Source: Chitinophagaceae bacterium (GTDB lineage: Bacteria; Bacteroidota; Bacteroidia; Chitinophagales; Chitinophagaceae). Taken from it: a stretch of DNA of 46,884 nt. Below the pieces are notes generated by a model that searched no databases, was not told the DNA's origin, and worked only from the letters and a program-made list of their open reading frames with translations. The position numbers were made by a program, and so were the translations under genes. Location: NCBI GenBank assembly GCA_020847395.1, contig JADLCD010000028.1, forward strand, positions 1 through 46,884, given 5' to 3'. Shown here in pieces: positions 1 to 8,309 of this stretch (the stretch's first letter is position 1; each line of letters starts with the position of its first letter).

Positions 1-942
1 CTCCAGCCTTTCCTGCGACTTATAGCGTTCATGGCTACCCGAAGTTGAATGTCCCTGCGGTTGTGTTACATCCACAACATGAAATACTGCCGGTGTATGT
101 GTTTCCCTAATTTTTTGAATACCGTTTTCAAACACTTCACACATGCCTGCATAATCCCAGCATTTCACCTTATATATATCAATACCGTCGGTATTATGCT
201 TTTTTTGAAATCCTTTCAGCGCGTCAGAAATGGAGCCTTTTACAATTTGCTCTCCGGAAGGAACCGATATGCCGTAAGCATCATCCCAAATAAAAATTGC
301 CAATGGAATCTGCATTACGCCTGCCGCATTAATGGCTTCCCAAAAATGTCCCTCCGCGGTTGATGCGTCGCCAATGGTACAGAAGCAAACCTCGTTACCA
401 TTATTAGATAATGCTTTAAACTGGTGCAGCAATTCAATATCTCTGAAAACTTTAGAGGCAAAAGCTAAACCAACGGCTCTCGGCATTTGTCCTGCGGTTG
501 GCGCAATGCCATTGGTGAAATTTTTAAGATTAACGAGGTCAAGTATCTCCCCATTCTTATCCATAAACGCGGAAGAGAAATGTGCGTTCATTTGCCTGCC
601 GGCACTATGTGGTTCATCAGCTTCATCAGGATTGGCATACAACTGCGAAAAAAATTCTTCAATTGTAGCTACGCCTGTGGCAAAAGCAATGGTTTGATCG
701 CGGTAATAGCCGGCATAAAAATCGCCGGGCTTAAAAAATTTGGATAAAGCAACCTGCGGCACTTCCTTTCCATCACCAAAAATGCCAAACTTAGCTTTGC
801 CGGTAAGTACTTCCTTACGACCGAGCAAACTGGCTTCCCTGCTTTCGCAAGCCTGTTTATAATCATCTATTACTTCCTGCCGAAAACGCTCGAAGGAAAG
901 TTTTTCTTCAGCTATCGTATCGTGAGAAATGGTTTGCTCCAT
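1..942 (-). CDS. 2-oxo acid dehydrogenase E1, N-terminal part (partial)
   Basis: Thiamine-diphosphate-dependent E1 component, which decarboxylates a 2-oxo acid (pyruvate or branched-chain) and passes the acyl group to the lipoyl E2 of a cytoplasmic dehydrogenase complex. The reading frame opens with ATG at 942 and stays open for 314 codons to the window edge, so the C-terminus is missing. The cofactor-binding segment is visible: GDAS at residues 191-194, then EAINAAG and WDDAYGIS near 219-226, matching the GDG...N motif of E1 alpha subunits. A QPQGHSTSG segment near the window edge also fits the E1 alpha family. In Bacteroidota such proteins are often alpha/beta fusions of about 650-800 residues, but the beta part is outside the window. 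The substrate cannot be assigned. Confidence 0.85.
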   Translation of the reverse strand, partial: MEQTISHDTIAEEKLSFERFRQEVIDDYKQACESREASLLGRKEVLTGKAKFGIFGDGKEVPQVALSKFFKPGDFYAGYYRDQTIAFATGVATIEEFFSQLYANPDEADEPHSAGRQMNAHFSSAFMDKNGEILDLVNLKNFTNGIAPTAGQMPRAVGLAFASKVFRDIELLHQFKALSNNGNEVCFCTIGDASTAEGHFWEAINAAGVMQIPLAIFIWDDAYGISVPSGEQIVKGSISDALKGFQKKHNTDGIDIYKVKCWDYAGMCEVFENGIQKIRETHTPAVFHVVDVTQPQGHSTSGSHERYKSQERLE

Positions 943-1021
943 ATTTACAAAAATACCCGAAAAATATTTAAATGGAGTTGGTTGATCGTAAAAAAGACAT
1001 TCACCCTTTATACACCTTCTT

Positions 1022-1049
1022 CCGGGTTTTTTAATATTTTAAACCCTGG
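1022..1049. repeat. AT-rich inverted repeat in divergent promoter region
   Basis: The arms CCGGGTTT (1022-1029) and AAACCCTGG (1041-1049) pair with one bulged T around an AT loop. It lies in the 198-base gap between the divergent E1 (942) and YkuK-like (1141) genes, so it could be an operator or simply part of a promoter. No protein partner can be named. Confidence 0.3.
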
Positions 1050-1140
1050 TGAAAAGTAAAATGTTATGAACGCATGAAATATATTCCCGAATTGGCTATA
1101 AGAATAAAATATTACGTAAATTACACAAACCCCCTCTCGT

Positions 1141-1614
1141 ATGTTATGGAGAAAATTTAATGGAGAACGATTCCTACTCCCAATTAAAGAAGAAGTAAAA
1201 CGTGCCATCATCCGCGAAAAACAAAACGGCTTTCGCCTTAAGGTTTGCATCGGCACAGATTCACAGGTTAAAGGAGCAGAAACAGAATTTGCTACTGTAA
1301 TTGTATTTCTTCGGGAAGGGCATGGTGGATTTATGTTCATCCATAATGAAAAAACAAAAAAGCAATATTCTATTAAAGAAAGAATGCTGGTAGAAGTTGC
1401 TAAAAGCATTGAGATTGCTTACGAATTATGCGACCTGTTTACACAGTATGATGTTGATATGGAAGTTCATGCCGACATCAACACTAACCCGCACTTTAAA
1501 AGTAATGAAGCATTACGCGAAGCGATGGGTTATATACTGGGAATGGGCTTTGCATTTAAAGCAAAACCAGAGGCATTTGCCAGCAGCAGTTGCGCTAATA
1601 AAGTAGTGAACTGA
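1141..1614 (+). CDS. RNase H-like YkuK family protein (DUF458)
   Basis: A 157-residue cytoplasmic protein of the YkuK/DUF458 family, which has a predicted RNase H-like fold. The acidic GTDSQ motif at residues 38-42 corresponds to the first RNase H-like strand, and an HADIN segment near residue 116 supplies further conserved acidic and polar residues. Length fits the family (about 150-170). The biological role of YkuK proteins is not established; a nuclease function is inferred from the fold only. The gene is convergent with engB, and a hairpin lies between them. No clear Shine-Dalgarno sequence precedes the ATG, which is normal for this phylum. Confidence 0.8.
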   Translation: MLWRKFNGERFLLPIKEEVKRAIIREKQNGFRLKVCIGTDSQVKGAETEFATVIVFLREGHGGFMFIHNEKTKKQYSIKERMLVEVAKSIEIAYELCDLFTQYDVDMEVHADINTNPHFKSNEALREAMGYILGMGFAFKAKPEAFASSSCANKVVN

Positions 1615-1627
1615 TAGCTGCCGCATT

Positions 1628-1661
1628 CCTCTTAAAAGCGGTATAGGCATACCGTTAGAGG
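1628..1661. terminator. Hairpin between convergent genes
   Basis: An outer stem CCTCT (1628-1632) with AGAGG (1657-1661) encloses an inner perfect stem CGGTAT (1639-1644) with ATACCG (1649-1654) and an AGGC loop. It sits between the convergent stops of the YkuK-like gene and engB, so it may end transcription from both sides. There is no strong T-run on either side, which lowers confidence. Confidence 0.5.
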
Positions 1662-1671
1662 ATTTATCTCC

Positions 1672-2316
1672 CTATTCTTCTGAAATTCCTCCCTGGTTTT
1701 TGAATGCTTCGTTCCATTTATCAATGGCATCTAAAATTTTATCGCGCCCGGTTTGCTTTGTACTGCTTGTAGTAAAATGCCGGGGCAGAAATTGCCAGTT
1801 TTCTTTCATTGCAGTTAAAAATGCTTTGATATTGCGGCTTACCTCCTGCTGGGTTGATTTATCGGTTTTTGTAAAAACAATAGTAAAGGGAATGCCCCAC
1901 TCTCCCAACCGGTTAAGAAAATCAAGATCGGGTTTTTGGGGCGAATGCCGGCTGTCAATCAGTGCAAAAACATTTACAATATTTGGTCTTTTGGTAAGAT
2001 AATCTTTTGTCATTTTTTCCCAGTGCTTTCTTTGCTGCTGCGAAACTTTTGCAAAACCATAGCCGGGCAAGTCAACAATATACCATTGTGTTTTCTTTTT
2101 ATCTGTTCCGCTCTCAATGGAAAAATGATTGATCATTTGTGTTTTGCCCGGAGAAGCGGAGGTTTTTGCCAGCTTTTGTTTATTGCAAAGCATATTGATG
2201 AGAGAAGATTTACCCACATTACTCCGCCCGGTAAAAACATATTCCGGCCTGTCTGGCGGCGGGCACTTTGTATAATCGGGGCTGCTGATTAAATATGCTG
2301 CCTGTGTAATAACCAT
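1672..2316 (-). CDS. engB: Ribosome biogenesis GTP-binding protein EngB (YihA/YsxC)
   Basis: Small GTPase needed for assembly of the large ribosomal subunit in the cytoplasm. All GTPase motifs are readable: P-loop GRSNVGKSS (30-38), G2 within PGKTQ (56-60), G3 DLPGYG (82-87), G4 TKTDK (149-153) and a G5-like TSS near 183. The length of 214 residues fits the family (about 195-215). The ATG at 2316 begins MVITQAAYL, a usual EngB N-terminus. The gene follows the unknown secreted protein at 2365-3315 on the same strand after about 48 bases and may be co-transcribed with it. Confidence 0.97.
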   Translation of the reverse strand: MVITQAAYLISSPDYTKCPPPDRPEYVFTGRSNVGKSSLINMLCNKQKLAKTSASPGKTQMINHFSIESGTDKKKTQWYIVDLPGYGFAKVSQQQRKHWEKMTKDYLTKRPNIVNVFALIDSRHSPQKPDLDFLNRLGEWGIPFTIVFTKTDKSTQQEVSRNIKAFLTAMKENWQFLPRHFTTSSTKQTGRDKILDAIDKWNEAFKNQGGISEE

Positions 2317-2364
2317 GGCTGCAAGATAATGAGAAAGAAGCAGTAGGCTTTCAGGTATCAGCAG

Positions 2365-3315
2365 TTACCTCCTCCTGCGAATACGCACTGTAGAATTTTG
2401 CGATAAACTGCTCGACAGAAATACCTCATACCTGTTAATGCCATCCGTAATTACCATAAGCGCTGTATTGGGAGATATAGTACCGAGGTTTTCGGCAAAC
2501 ATACTTATTTCACTATACGGTTTGGTAGAATCCAAAACCACGTAATAAATAATACCACGTTCGGTTAATGATTGATGGGTTGATATAGGTTCTTTATTGT
2601 AGAATACTGAAATACTATCACCATCCACTATACCATTATCGTAAAAGGTTAGTCGCAGTGAATCTGAATCTACCAGCAACTCTTTTGTTACTACTTCTGT
2701 GCGCTTGTTAAATTCTATCTGAATTTTTTTGGCTTCGAGTTGTTCAAAACTGGGTTCTTTTACCTTAAGATCTACGGAATCAGGCGTTCTGTCTTCCTGT
2801 GGGTTTACTACCACATCTTCTTCAGTTGGTTTCCACATTTTGGTTATGGGAGAAAATTTATCAACAAGACTATCGGTATTCAATTGTTCACCATACACAA
2901 AATCGAAAGCAATATCCGGACAGGTATATTTGTATTTACCCTGTGTTGTAAATACGCCTTTAATATTTGTGCTCACTCTTGAGGCTGTAACAATTGCGTT
3001 TAAATCCATGATGCACTCAACACCATTATTGGCAGAAGCACGGAAATATGTAATGGGAATATTTTTAATGGTTATCTCTCTTTTGCCGGCATTATAAGTG
3101 CCTTTTACGTAAAAACTCTGAAAGCTTTGTTTAAAATAATAGCTGATTACACCTTTTACTTCATTGCCTTCCTGCTTAAGATCTAATTCAATAAGATAGT
3201 TATTGTGGGAGCCGCCAAGCAAAATATCGGCACTTCCGTACCAACTGCCTTTTATGCCCTGGCTAAATCCATTTAAAAAGGATACTAAAAAAACAAAGAT
3301 GATTATTACCCTCAT
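2365..3315 (-). CDS. Secreted protein of unknown function
   Basis: A 316-residue protein with a clear N-terminal signal peptide (residues 1-19, hydrophobic core followed by GFSQG). The region 20-135 is rich in beta-strand patterns with a WYGSADI start and repeated KGVIS/KGTYN/KGVF segments, suggesting a small beta-barrel or lipocalin-like domain. The C-terminal part (about 205-300) has a second beta-rich region with LTFYDNGIVDGDSISVFYN, reminiscent of a beta-sandwich. The C-terminus is basic (VRIRRRR). I do not recognise a named family. It lies between smpB and engB on the same strand. Export is inferred from the signal peptide; no function is assigned. Confidence 0.75.
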   Translation of the reverse strand: MRVIIIFVFLVSFLNGFSQGIKGSWYGSADILLGGSHNNYLIELDLKQEGNEVKGVISYYFKQSFQSFYVKGTYNAGKREITIKNIPITYFRASANNGVECIMDLNAIVTASRVSTNIKGVFTTQGKYKYTCPDIAFDFVYGEQLNTDSLVDKFSPITKMWKPTEEDVVVNPQEDRTPDSVDLKVKEPSFEQLEAKKIQIEFNKRTEVVTKELLVDSDSLRLTFYDNGIVDGDSISVFYNKEPISTHQSLTERGIIYYVVLDSTKPYSEISMFAENLGTISPNTALMVITDGINRYEVFLSSSLSQNSTVRIRRRR

Positions 3316-3411
3316 GCGTCTTAATTGGGAATAATGATTAATATTGGATACAATCTAACGAAGGATTTCTAAAAGTATTGTAAATAAATTGCTTACAACG
3401 TTCAAATATCT

Positions 3412-3849
3412 TTATACGCCATATTTCCGTTTTATTTCCCGCTCAGCATCTCTCGCTTTTATGGTTTCTCTTTTGTCGTGTGTTTTCTTTCCTTTGCCTA
3501 ATCCTATCTCCAGCTTTACCAGGCCTTTTTCTGTAAAAAAAAGCGCTAAAGGCACAATAGTAAATCCTTTCTCTTTTATTTTTCCTTCCAGTTTGTTCAG
3601 TTCTTTCCTGCTTAGTAATATTTTCCTTTCACGCAAAGGGTCATGATTATTATATGTACCATGACTATATTCTGAAATATGCAGGCTTTTTATCCAAAGC
3701 TCTCCTTTGTGAAAATAGCAATAGCTGTCGTTAAAACTTGCTTTGCCTTCTCTTATAGATTTAACTTCGGTACCGGTTAATACAAGCCCTGCGACATACT
3801 TGTCTTCAATATAATACTCAAAAAATGCAGAACGATTTTTGATAGACAT
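3412..3849 (-). CDS. smpB: SsrA-binding protein SmpB
   Basis: SmpB binds tmRNA and brings it to stalled ribosomes for trans-translation. The 145-residue length is typical (about 150). Family hallmarks are visible: the early segment AFFEYYIEDKYVAGLVLTGTEVKSIREGK, LSRKELNKLEGKIKEKG in the middle, LALFFTEKGLVKLEIGLGKGKK, and a basic C-terminal tail KRETIKARDAEREIKRK that enters the ribosome. The gene starts 19 bases after the accD stop, so the two are probably co-transcribed. No tmRNA gene was found in the window. Confidence 0.97.
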   Translation of the reverse strand: MSIKNRSAFFEYYIEDKYVAGLVLTGTEVKSIREGKASFNDSYCYFHKGELWIKSLHISEYSHGTYNNHDPLRERKILLSRKELNKLEGKIKEKGFTIVPLALFFTEKGLVKLEIGLGKGKKTHDKRETIKARDAEREIKRKYGV

Positions 3850-3868
3850 ACATTAATACGGCAACAGG

Positions 3869-4804
3869 CTATGATTTAAACAGCGTAAGCAACACAGCCA
3901 GCTTATCTTTTAGTTCTTTGCGTTCCACTATAAAATCGAGGAACCCATGATCCATTAAAAATTCAGAGCTTTGAAAACCAGGGGGCAGATCTTTTTTAAT
4001 GGTTTCTTTAATTACCCTTGGCCCGGCAAACCCAATCATTGCTCCGGGTTCTGCAATATTAACATCGCCCAGCATAGCAAAAGAAGCGGTTGTGCCGCCA
4101 TATGTGGGATCTGTGCAAAGGGATATATAAGGGAGCTTTGCATCGGCAAGCTGGGATAGCTTACCGGATGTTTTGGCTAACTGCATAAGTGAAAAAGCGC
4201 TCTCCATCATTCTGGCGCCACCACTTTTGCTTATAATCATTAAGGGATATTTATGGCTGATGGCAAAATCAACTGCTTTGGCAATTTTTTCGCCCATTAC
4301 GCTACCCAATGAACCACCGATAAAATTAAAGTCTGAACAACATACCACAAGGTTGTTACCGTGCAATTTTCCTACTCCAACGGAAAGAGAATCATTAAGC
4401 CCCGTTTTGGAATAAGCCTCTTCCAGGCGTTTATTATAAGGTTTGAGATCTTTAAACTGCAGGAAATCAACCGACCGTACATTATCAAACAACTCCTCAT
4501 ACTCCTGGTTGTCGAAAAGAATATCAAAATATTCATGACTGCCGATACGGTGATGATAATTGCATTTGGGGCAAACAAAAAGATTTTCCTTTAGTTCGAG
4601 TACCGTACAGGTATATTTACAATTAGGACATTTCATCCATAAGCCATCAGGAGCTTCCTTTTTTTCGGCTGTGGATGTAGTTATACCTTTTTTTATTCTT
4701 TTAAACCACCTGCTTTTGGCTTCCTCACTACTTTTATCTTCACCGGCCAAATTTGCATCAAAATCTTCTTCGTGTTGCATTGTAGCGCTTAAGTTGTAAT
4801 TCAA
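3869..4804 (-). CDS. accD: Acetyl-CoA carboxylase carboxyltransferase subunit beta
   Basis: The beta subunit of the carboxyltransferase that, with AccA, transfers CO2 from biotin to acetyl-CoA to give malonyl-CoA for fatty acid synthesis. A four-cysteine zinc ribbon is present (C59, C62, C78, C81), followed by the crotonase-fold carboxyltransferase domain with [15 protein letters not shown] and [16 protein letters not shown], both diagnostic for AccD. The 311-residue protein has about 30 extra N-terminal residues before [11 protein letters not shown], where most AccD proteins begin; an internal ATG at 4780 is an alternative start. The gene leads an apparent accD-smpB pair. Confidence 0.95.
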   Translation of the reverse strand: MNYNLSATMQHEEDFDANLAGEDKSSEEAKSRWFKRIKKGITTSTAEKKEAPDGLWMKCPNCKYTCTVLELKENLFVCPKCNYHHRIGSHEYFDILFDNQEYEELFDNVRSVDFLQFKDLKPYNKRLEEAYSKTGLNDSLSVGVGKLHGNNLVVCCSDFNFIGGSLGSVMGEKIAKAVDFAISHKYPLMIISKSGGARMMESAFSLMQLAKTSGKLSQLADAKLPYISLCTDPTYGGTTASFAMLGDVNIAEPGAMIGFAGPRVIKETIKKDLPPGFQSSEFLMDHGFLDFIVERKELKDKLAVLLTLFKS

Positions 4805-4926
4805 GATTAATGAATTTACTCTATACTAACAAAAATAGCCTCGTCATTTTCAATTATTTATATGAGCCGGCTAAATAGGGAAACAAATATAGGTAGAAAA
4901 TAAACTGCAATAAGTATTATAAAAAC

Positions 4927-4951
4927 AGGCTGCCTCAAAGCGAGACAGCCT
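4927..4951 (-). terminator. Intrinsic terminator (minus strand)
   Basis: Read on the minus strand, AGGCTGTCTC pairs with GAGGCAGCCT (ten pairs including one G-U) around a five-base GCTTT loop, followed by GTTTTTATAAT. On the plus strand the same position is a C-A mismatch, so the structure favours the minus strand. The nearest minus-strand gene upstream (5542-6903) ends about 590 bases earlier, so this could end a transcript that starts inside the gap. Confidence 0.65.
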
Positions 4952-4991
4952 TCATTTCTTTTTGTTAGAGCCTCTAAGAATAGATGTTCTA

Positions 4992-5259
4992 AGGATTGGA
5001 CTTTAGGGACCTCATACAAAACTCGTTGTCCAAGGTTGATCAGTTTCTCATTTCAGGTTAATGGACTTTTCACGGGGGCTGGTTTTTCAAAAAAAGATTA
5101 TTGGATAAATTAACGGTGATTTTTCAGGATTTGGATACTAAGTGGATATATGGCTTAACGGTTAAATATGCTAAAAAGAAAGTTGATTGATACCGGATTT
5201 TGTCTACCCTTTCAAAGGATTTGGACTCAATTATTTTAGGACGGTTCCAGGAATTGGAC
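4992..5259 (+). repeat. Four dispersed iteron-like 10-11-mers
   Basis: Copies of AGGA(A/T)TTGGA(C/T) occur at 4992-5001 (one T shorter), 5126-5136, 5216-5226 and 5249-5259, all in the same direction. Spacing is irregular (about 134, 90 and 33 bases). They may be binding sites for one protein or chance similarity in AT-rich DNA. Confidence 0.4.
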
Positions 5260-5293
5260 GGTCGAGGTGTAGTTCTTCCTCATCAATCAACTT
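5180..5293. repeat. 12-base perfect inverted repeat enclosing about 90 bases
   Basis: AAGTTGATTGAT (5180-5191) is exactly complementary to ATCAATCAACTT (5282-5293). The enclosed segment contains two of the iteron-like repeats. The arrangement could close the terminal helix of a structured RNA of about 114 nucleotides. It does not resemble the conserved cores of SRP RNA, RNase P RNA or tmRNA. Confidence 0.4.
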
Positions 5294-5541
5294 CATTTCA
5301 AAGATACTCACCAGTTATCCACCGGCCTATAGAGGTTTCCCCCAATTTTGTAACTTTTTTTTCTACATACAATCACGTATTAAGACTTTATTAACATTCG
5401 TAATATTACTTATAAATGAAATAGAAGATTTACTGGTGGAACATTAAACTATATTTCTCTAAAATATTCATTGTCAAATAACAATAAAAGTTTTAACATT
5501 AATACAGTTTCAGAACTGTAAATGCCGTATTAAACAAAATT

Positions 5542-6903
5542 TTAAAGTTTAGTTATTAATGCAATGATATCATATTTGGTAATAATATGCATTTTTCCAC
5601 TTTCGTCTTTTCCAAGTATGGCACCGTTTTCTTTGTTGATAAGTTTTACCAATCGCTCTACCGGTGTGTCAAATGATACCAGCGGGTATGGCGCACCCAT
5701 TATAGTGCTCACAGCCGCTTCCTTTATACCAGGGCTGTCGAAAATTTTATGATATAACACAATCTGCGATATTGATCCCACAAGGTTATCTTTATCAATT
5801 ACCGGAATATTTTCAATATCATATTTTTTCATCAACTCAAATGCCTTGGCGACAGTTTCCGATGGATGTATAATTACCAGGGGTTTTTCAGCGCGTGTTG
5901 AAATAATATCTTTAAATGTTTTTACATCCATAAATCCGCGTTCCATCATCCATTGATCATTATATATTTTACCAACATACCGGCTGCCGTGATCATGAAA
6001 AATACACACAACAAGATCATCTTTTTTTAACCTGCTTTTTAACTGCATCAACCCCTGCAGGCAGCTTCCTGCACTGTAACCACAAAAAATTCCTTCTTCT
6101 TTAGCCAGTCTCCTGGCCATAATTGCACCATCCTTATCCGTTACCTGTTCAAAATAATCTATCACACTCATGTCATAATTCTGCGGCACAAAATCTTCAC
6201 CAAACCCTTCGGATATATATGGATGTACCTGGTTCATATCCAACTCCCCGGTTCTGAAAAATTTTGTAAGCAGTGAACCATAAGCATCAATTGCCCATAC
6301 CTGTATATTTGGATTTTTTTCTTTGAGAAACATTGCAGTTCCCGTAACGGTTCCACCCGTTCCCGCAGTGGATACAAGATGCGTGATTTTTCCATCAGTC
6401 TGCTCCCAAATTTCCGGGCCCGTTGTTTCGTAATGTGCTAATCGATTAGCCAGATTATCATATTGATTACAGAGAAAAGCGTCAGGAATTTCTTTTGCCA
6501 GCCTTTTTGCGACAGAATAGTAACTCTTCGGATCATCAGGTTCAACATTTGTAGGACACACAATTACCTCTGCCCCCAACGCCTTCAGAATATCAAATTT
6601 TTCTTTTGACTGTTTATCAGTAGAAGTAAAAATACATTTATAACCTTTTACCGATGCTGCCAATGCCAGCCCCATTCCTGTATTGCCGGAGGTACACTCA
6701 ATAATTGTTCCGCCGGGCTTTAATTTACCTTCCTGTTCGGCAACTTCAACCATTTTAATGGCCATCCTGTCTTTAATAGAATTACCCGGGTTAAAATAAT
6801 CAACCTTTGCAGCAACCGTACAAGGCAGATCTTTTGTAATCTTATTCAATTTTATCAGCGGAGTATTGCCTATTGTTTCGAGTATATTATTTTTAATATC
6901 CAT
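5542..6903 (-). CDS. Cystathionine beta-synthase (PLP domain plus CBS pair)
   Basis: A pyridoxal-phosphate enzyme of the cysteine synthase/cystathionine beta-synthase group, which condenses homocysteine with serine (or acts on O-acetylserine). The PLP lysine is K44 in PGNSIKDRM, and the phosphate-region motif TSGNTG is at residues 71-76. GTGGTVTG and GYSAGS loops follow. Residues from about 335 to 453 form two CBS modules, the likely regulatory Bateman domain. The 453-residue length matches full-length CBS proteins rather than short cysteine synthases (about 310). The substrate choice is inferred from the architecture. No neighbouring sulfur gene is present. Confidence 0.88.
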   Translation of the reverse strand: MDIKNNILETIGNTPLIKLNKITKDLPCTVAAKVDYFNPGNSIKDRMAIKMVEVAEQEGKLKPGGTIIECTSGNTGMGLALAASVKGYKCIFTSTDKQSKEKFDILKALGAEVIVCPTNVEPDDPKSYYSVAKRLAKEIPDAFLCNQYDNLANRLAHYETTGPEIWEQTDGKITHLVSTAGTGGTVTGTAMFLKEKNPNIQVWAIDAYGSLLTKFFRTGELDMNQVHPYISEGFGEDFVPQNYDMSVIDYFEQVTDKDGAIMARRLAKEEGIFCGYSAGSCLQGLMQLKSRLKKDDLVVCIFHDHGSRYVGKIYNDQWMMERGFMDVKTFKDIISTRAEKPLVIIHPSETVAKAFELMKKYDIENIPVIDKDNLVGSISQIVLYHKIFDSPGIKEAAVSTIMGAPYPLVSFDTPVERLVKLINKENGAILGKDESGKMHIITKYDIIALITKL

Positions 6904-7211
6904 GCTTACAAACTTTACTTACATAAAGATACGATTAAAGAGGGATAGGCTATATGCGCAAGACAGAAGGCGCAATATACTGGCATCATATATTCGCCCT
7001 ATACCCCAAACTTTATGCCTTACTCTTTACCTTATACCATACCCGCAAGGCATGATTATTGCTAATTACTATACTACCCTTTTAATTAGGTTCTCCTATT
7101 TTCCAGATAACAGGTTTTTACCTCAGTTTCCAAACTCTCCCAGAAAAAGATGTTTAATAACTGTTTTACATTAAGTAGTCTTATTTTTTTAACCAATAAT
7201 TAGAATCGTTT
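6904..7211. other. Divergent promoter region, no gene seen
   Basis: This AT-rich gap separates the divergent cystathionine beta-synthase and a lipoprotein gene. Only short open frames without family features are present. It presumably contains both promoters, but no clear promoter pair or operator could be picked out by eye. Confidence 0.4.
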
Positions 7212-8048
7212 ATGATTTTTTCATCTTCTACCTCCCGCACACTGTGTGTTGCACTTGCAGCATATGCGCTAATTGCATCCTGTAAGAAAGACGCCAGGAA
7301 AACAGAAACCTCTGATGCGCAAAACCAGGAAACCGTAGCTTCGGTTTCAGCTTCTGCAACTGCTTATTCTGCTTTAAATACCGCTCTCGACATTATGTTT
7401 GTAACCGGCGCCCCCGAATCAGAAAGCGGAAGAGTAACATCCGGCAGGAAATATGGTTGCGCTACGGTAACCGCTTCGCCTGGCGGACTTGTTGATTTTC
7501 CCAAAAATGTGTTGGTTGACTTTGGCACTGGTTGTACATTAAGAGGATACAACGCCAAAGGTTCAATAAGTTTTAAACTGGATCAATGGATATCTATACC
7601 TGGCACTGAAGTAGTTCCGGTATTCAACAACTTTTATGTGAACGGATATAAAATAGAGGGAGATTATAAAATCACTGCTATATCAGCCACTGAATTTAAA
7701 ATTGATATTATTGATGGCATTATAACCATACCCAACGGAACAGCCTTTCATTTGAAAGGCGTACAGCACTACACACAAACCGCAGGATCTTCCACACCAT
7801 TGGTATTTGGCGATGACATTTATTCTATAACGGGTAATATTTCAAGCACTTCTTCCCTGGGAGATATTGATGGCACAATCACATCTCCGCTTGTAAAAGA
7901 AGTTGCCTGCAACAATATTACCGCCGGAAAAGTAGATTTTAAAACAACACTTTCTACTGCTACTTTAGATTTTGGAGACGGCACATGCGATAATAAAGGA
8001 ACCATATATATAGGGCCGCTTTCTTTTCCTGTAACATTACCCTTCTGA
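7212..8048 (+). CDS. Lipoprotein of unknown function
   Basis: A 278-residue protein with a lipoprotein signal peptide ending in the lipobox LIASC (lipidated C24), so it is likely anchored in the outer or inner membrane. After a low-complexity linker rich in Ala, Ser, Thr and Glu (25-55), the body is beta-rich with evenly spread conserved cysteines, for example GCATVT, TGCTLRG, EVACNN and DGTCDNKG. The pattern VDFGTGCT ... LDFGDGTCDNKG is repeated at the start and end of the domain, suggesting an internal duplication. I do not recognise a named family. A strong intrinsic terminator follows, so it is probably a single-gene unit. Confidence 0.8.
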   Translation: MIFSSSTSRTLCVALAAYALIASCKKDARKTETSDAQNQETVASVSASATAYSALNTALDIMFVTGAPESESGRVTSGRKYGCATVTASPGGLVDFPKNVLVDFGTGCTLRGYNAKGSISFKLDQWISIPGTEVVPVFNNFYVNGYKIEGDYKITAISATEFKIDIIDGIITIPNGTAFHLKGVQHYTQTAGSSTPLVFGDDIYSITGNISSTSSLGDIDGTITSPLVKEVACNNITAGKVDFKTTLSTATLDFGDGTCDNKGTIYIGPLSFPVTLPF

Positions 8049-8073
8049 CAAAACCCCAATTAAATATCTAAAG

Positions 8074-8105
8074 CCGGGCATAATATTGCCCGGTTTTATT
8101 TTTAT
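8074..8105 (+). terminator. Intrinsic terminator
   Basis: CCGGGCA (8074-8080) and TGCCCGG (8087-8093) form a perfect seven-pair stem with a six-base loop, followed by TTTTATTTTTAT. It lies 25 bases after the lipoprotein stop. Confidence 0.9.
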
Positions 8106-8132
8106 ATACATCAAAAAAAAATTTGGTTTTTT

Positions 8133-8251
8133 GCGGGTGCGTTCAAAATTGTCGCTGGCTGGTGGAGACACCAGCCAGGGCGGCCCGCCGTGGGCGGTGT
8201 CCCCACCGCCCACACGAAGCCAGGCAATGCGACAATTTTAAATACACCCGT
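8133..8251. repeat. Three-stem palindromic repeat element, copy 1
   Basis: Terminal inverted repeats (8133-8155 and 8229-8251, about 19 of 23 positions complementary) enclose two perfect ten-pair hairpins: CTGGCTGGTG/CACCAGCCAG (8155-8178, loop GAGA) and GTGGGCGGTG/CACCGCCCAC (8190-8213, loop TCCC). The whole can fold as a three-way junction. It lies between a terminator and the lhgO start and is much more GC-rich than its surroundings. A diverged second copy occurs at 28088-28196. No open reading frame is present, so any mobility would depend on proteins supplied elsewhere. Confidence 0.88.
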
Positions 8252-8309
8252 TTTTTGCTGCCTCACGCATCTCCACTATCTTGCGCCATGATTTAATAAT
8301 CTGACATTT

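Larger units (their letters stand above)
4805..5541. other. Gene-free AT-rich stretch with ordered repeats
   Basis: No convincing protein gene, tRNA or rRNA lies here. It holds a minus-strand terminator-like hairpin (4927-4951), four same-direction copies of AGGA(A/T)TTGGA(C/T), a 12-base inverted repeat about 90 bases apart, and a single DnaA-box-like TTATCCACC (5315-5323). The cystathionine beta-synthase stop is at 5542 and the accD start at 4804, both on the minus strand. The stretch could hold a small RNA gene or a regulatory region; the sequence alone does not decide this. Confidence 0.5.

Noticed and set aside
4805-5541. Replication origin
   Set aside because: Only one near-match to a DnaA box (TTATCCACC) plus weak partial ones; no cluster, and no dnaA or other origin-linked gene nearby.
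4950-5541. tmRNA, RNase P RNA or SRP RNA gene next to smpB
   Set aside because: No tRNA-like 3' end, no tag-peptide frame, and none of the conserved core segments of these RNAs could be found on either strand.
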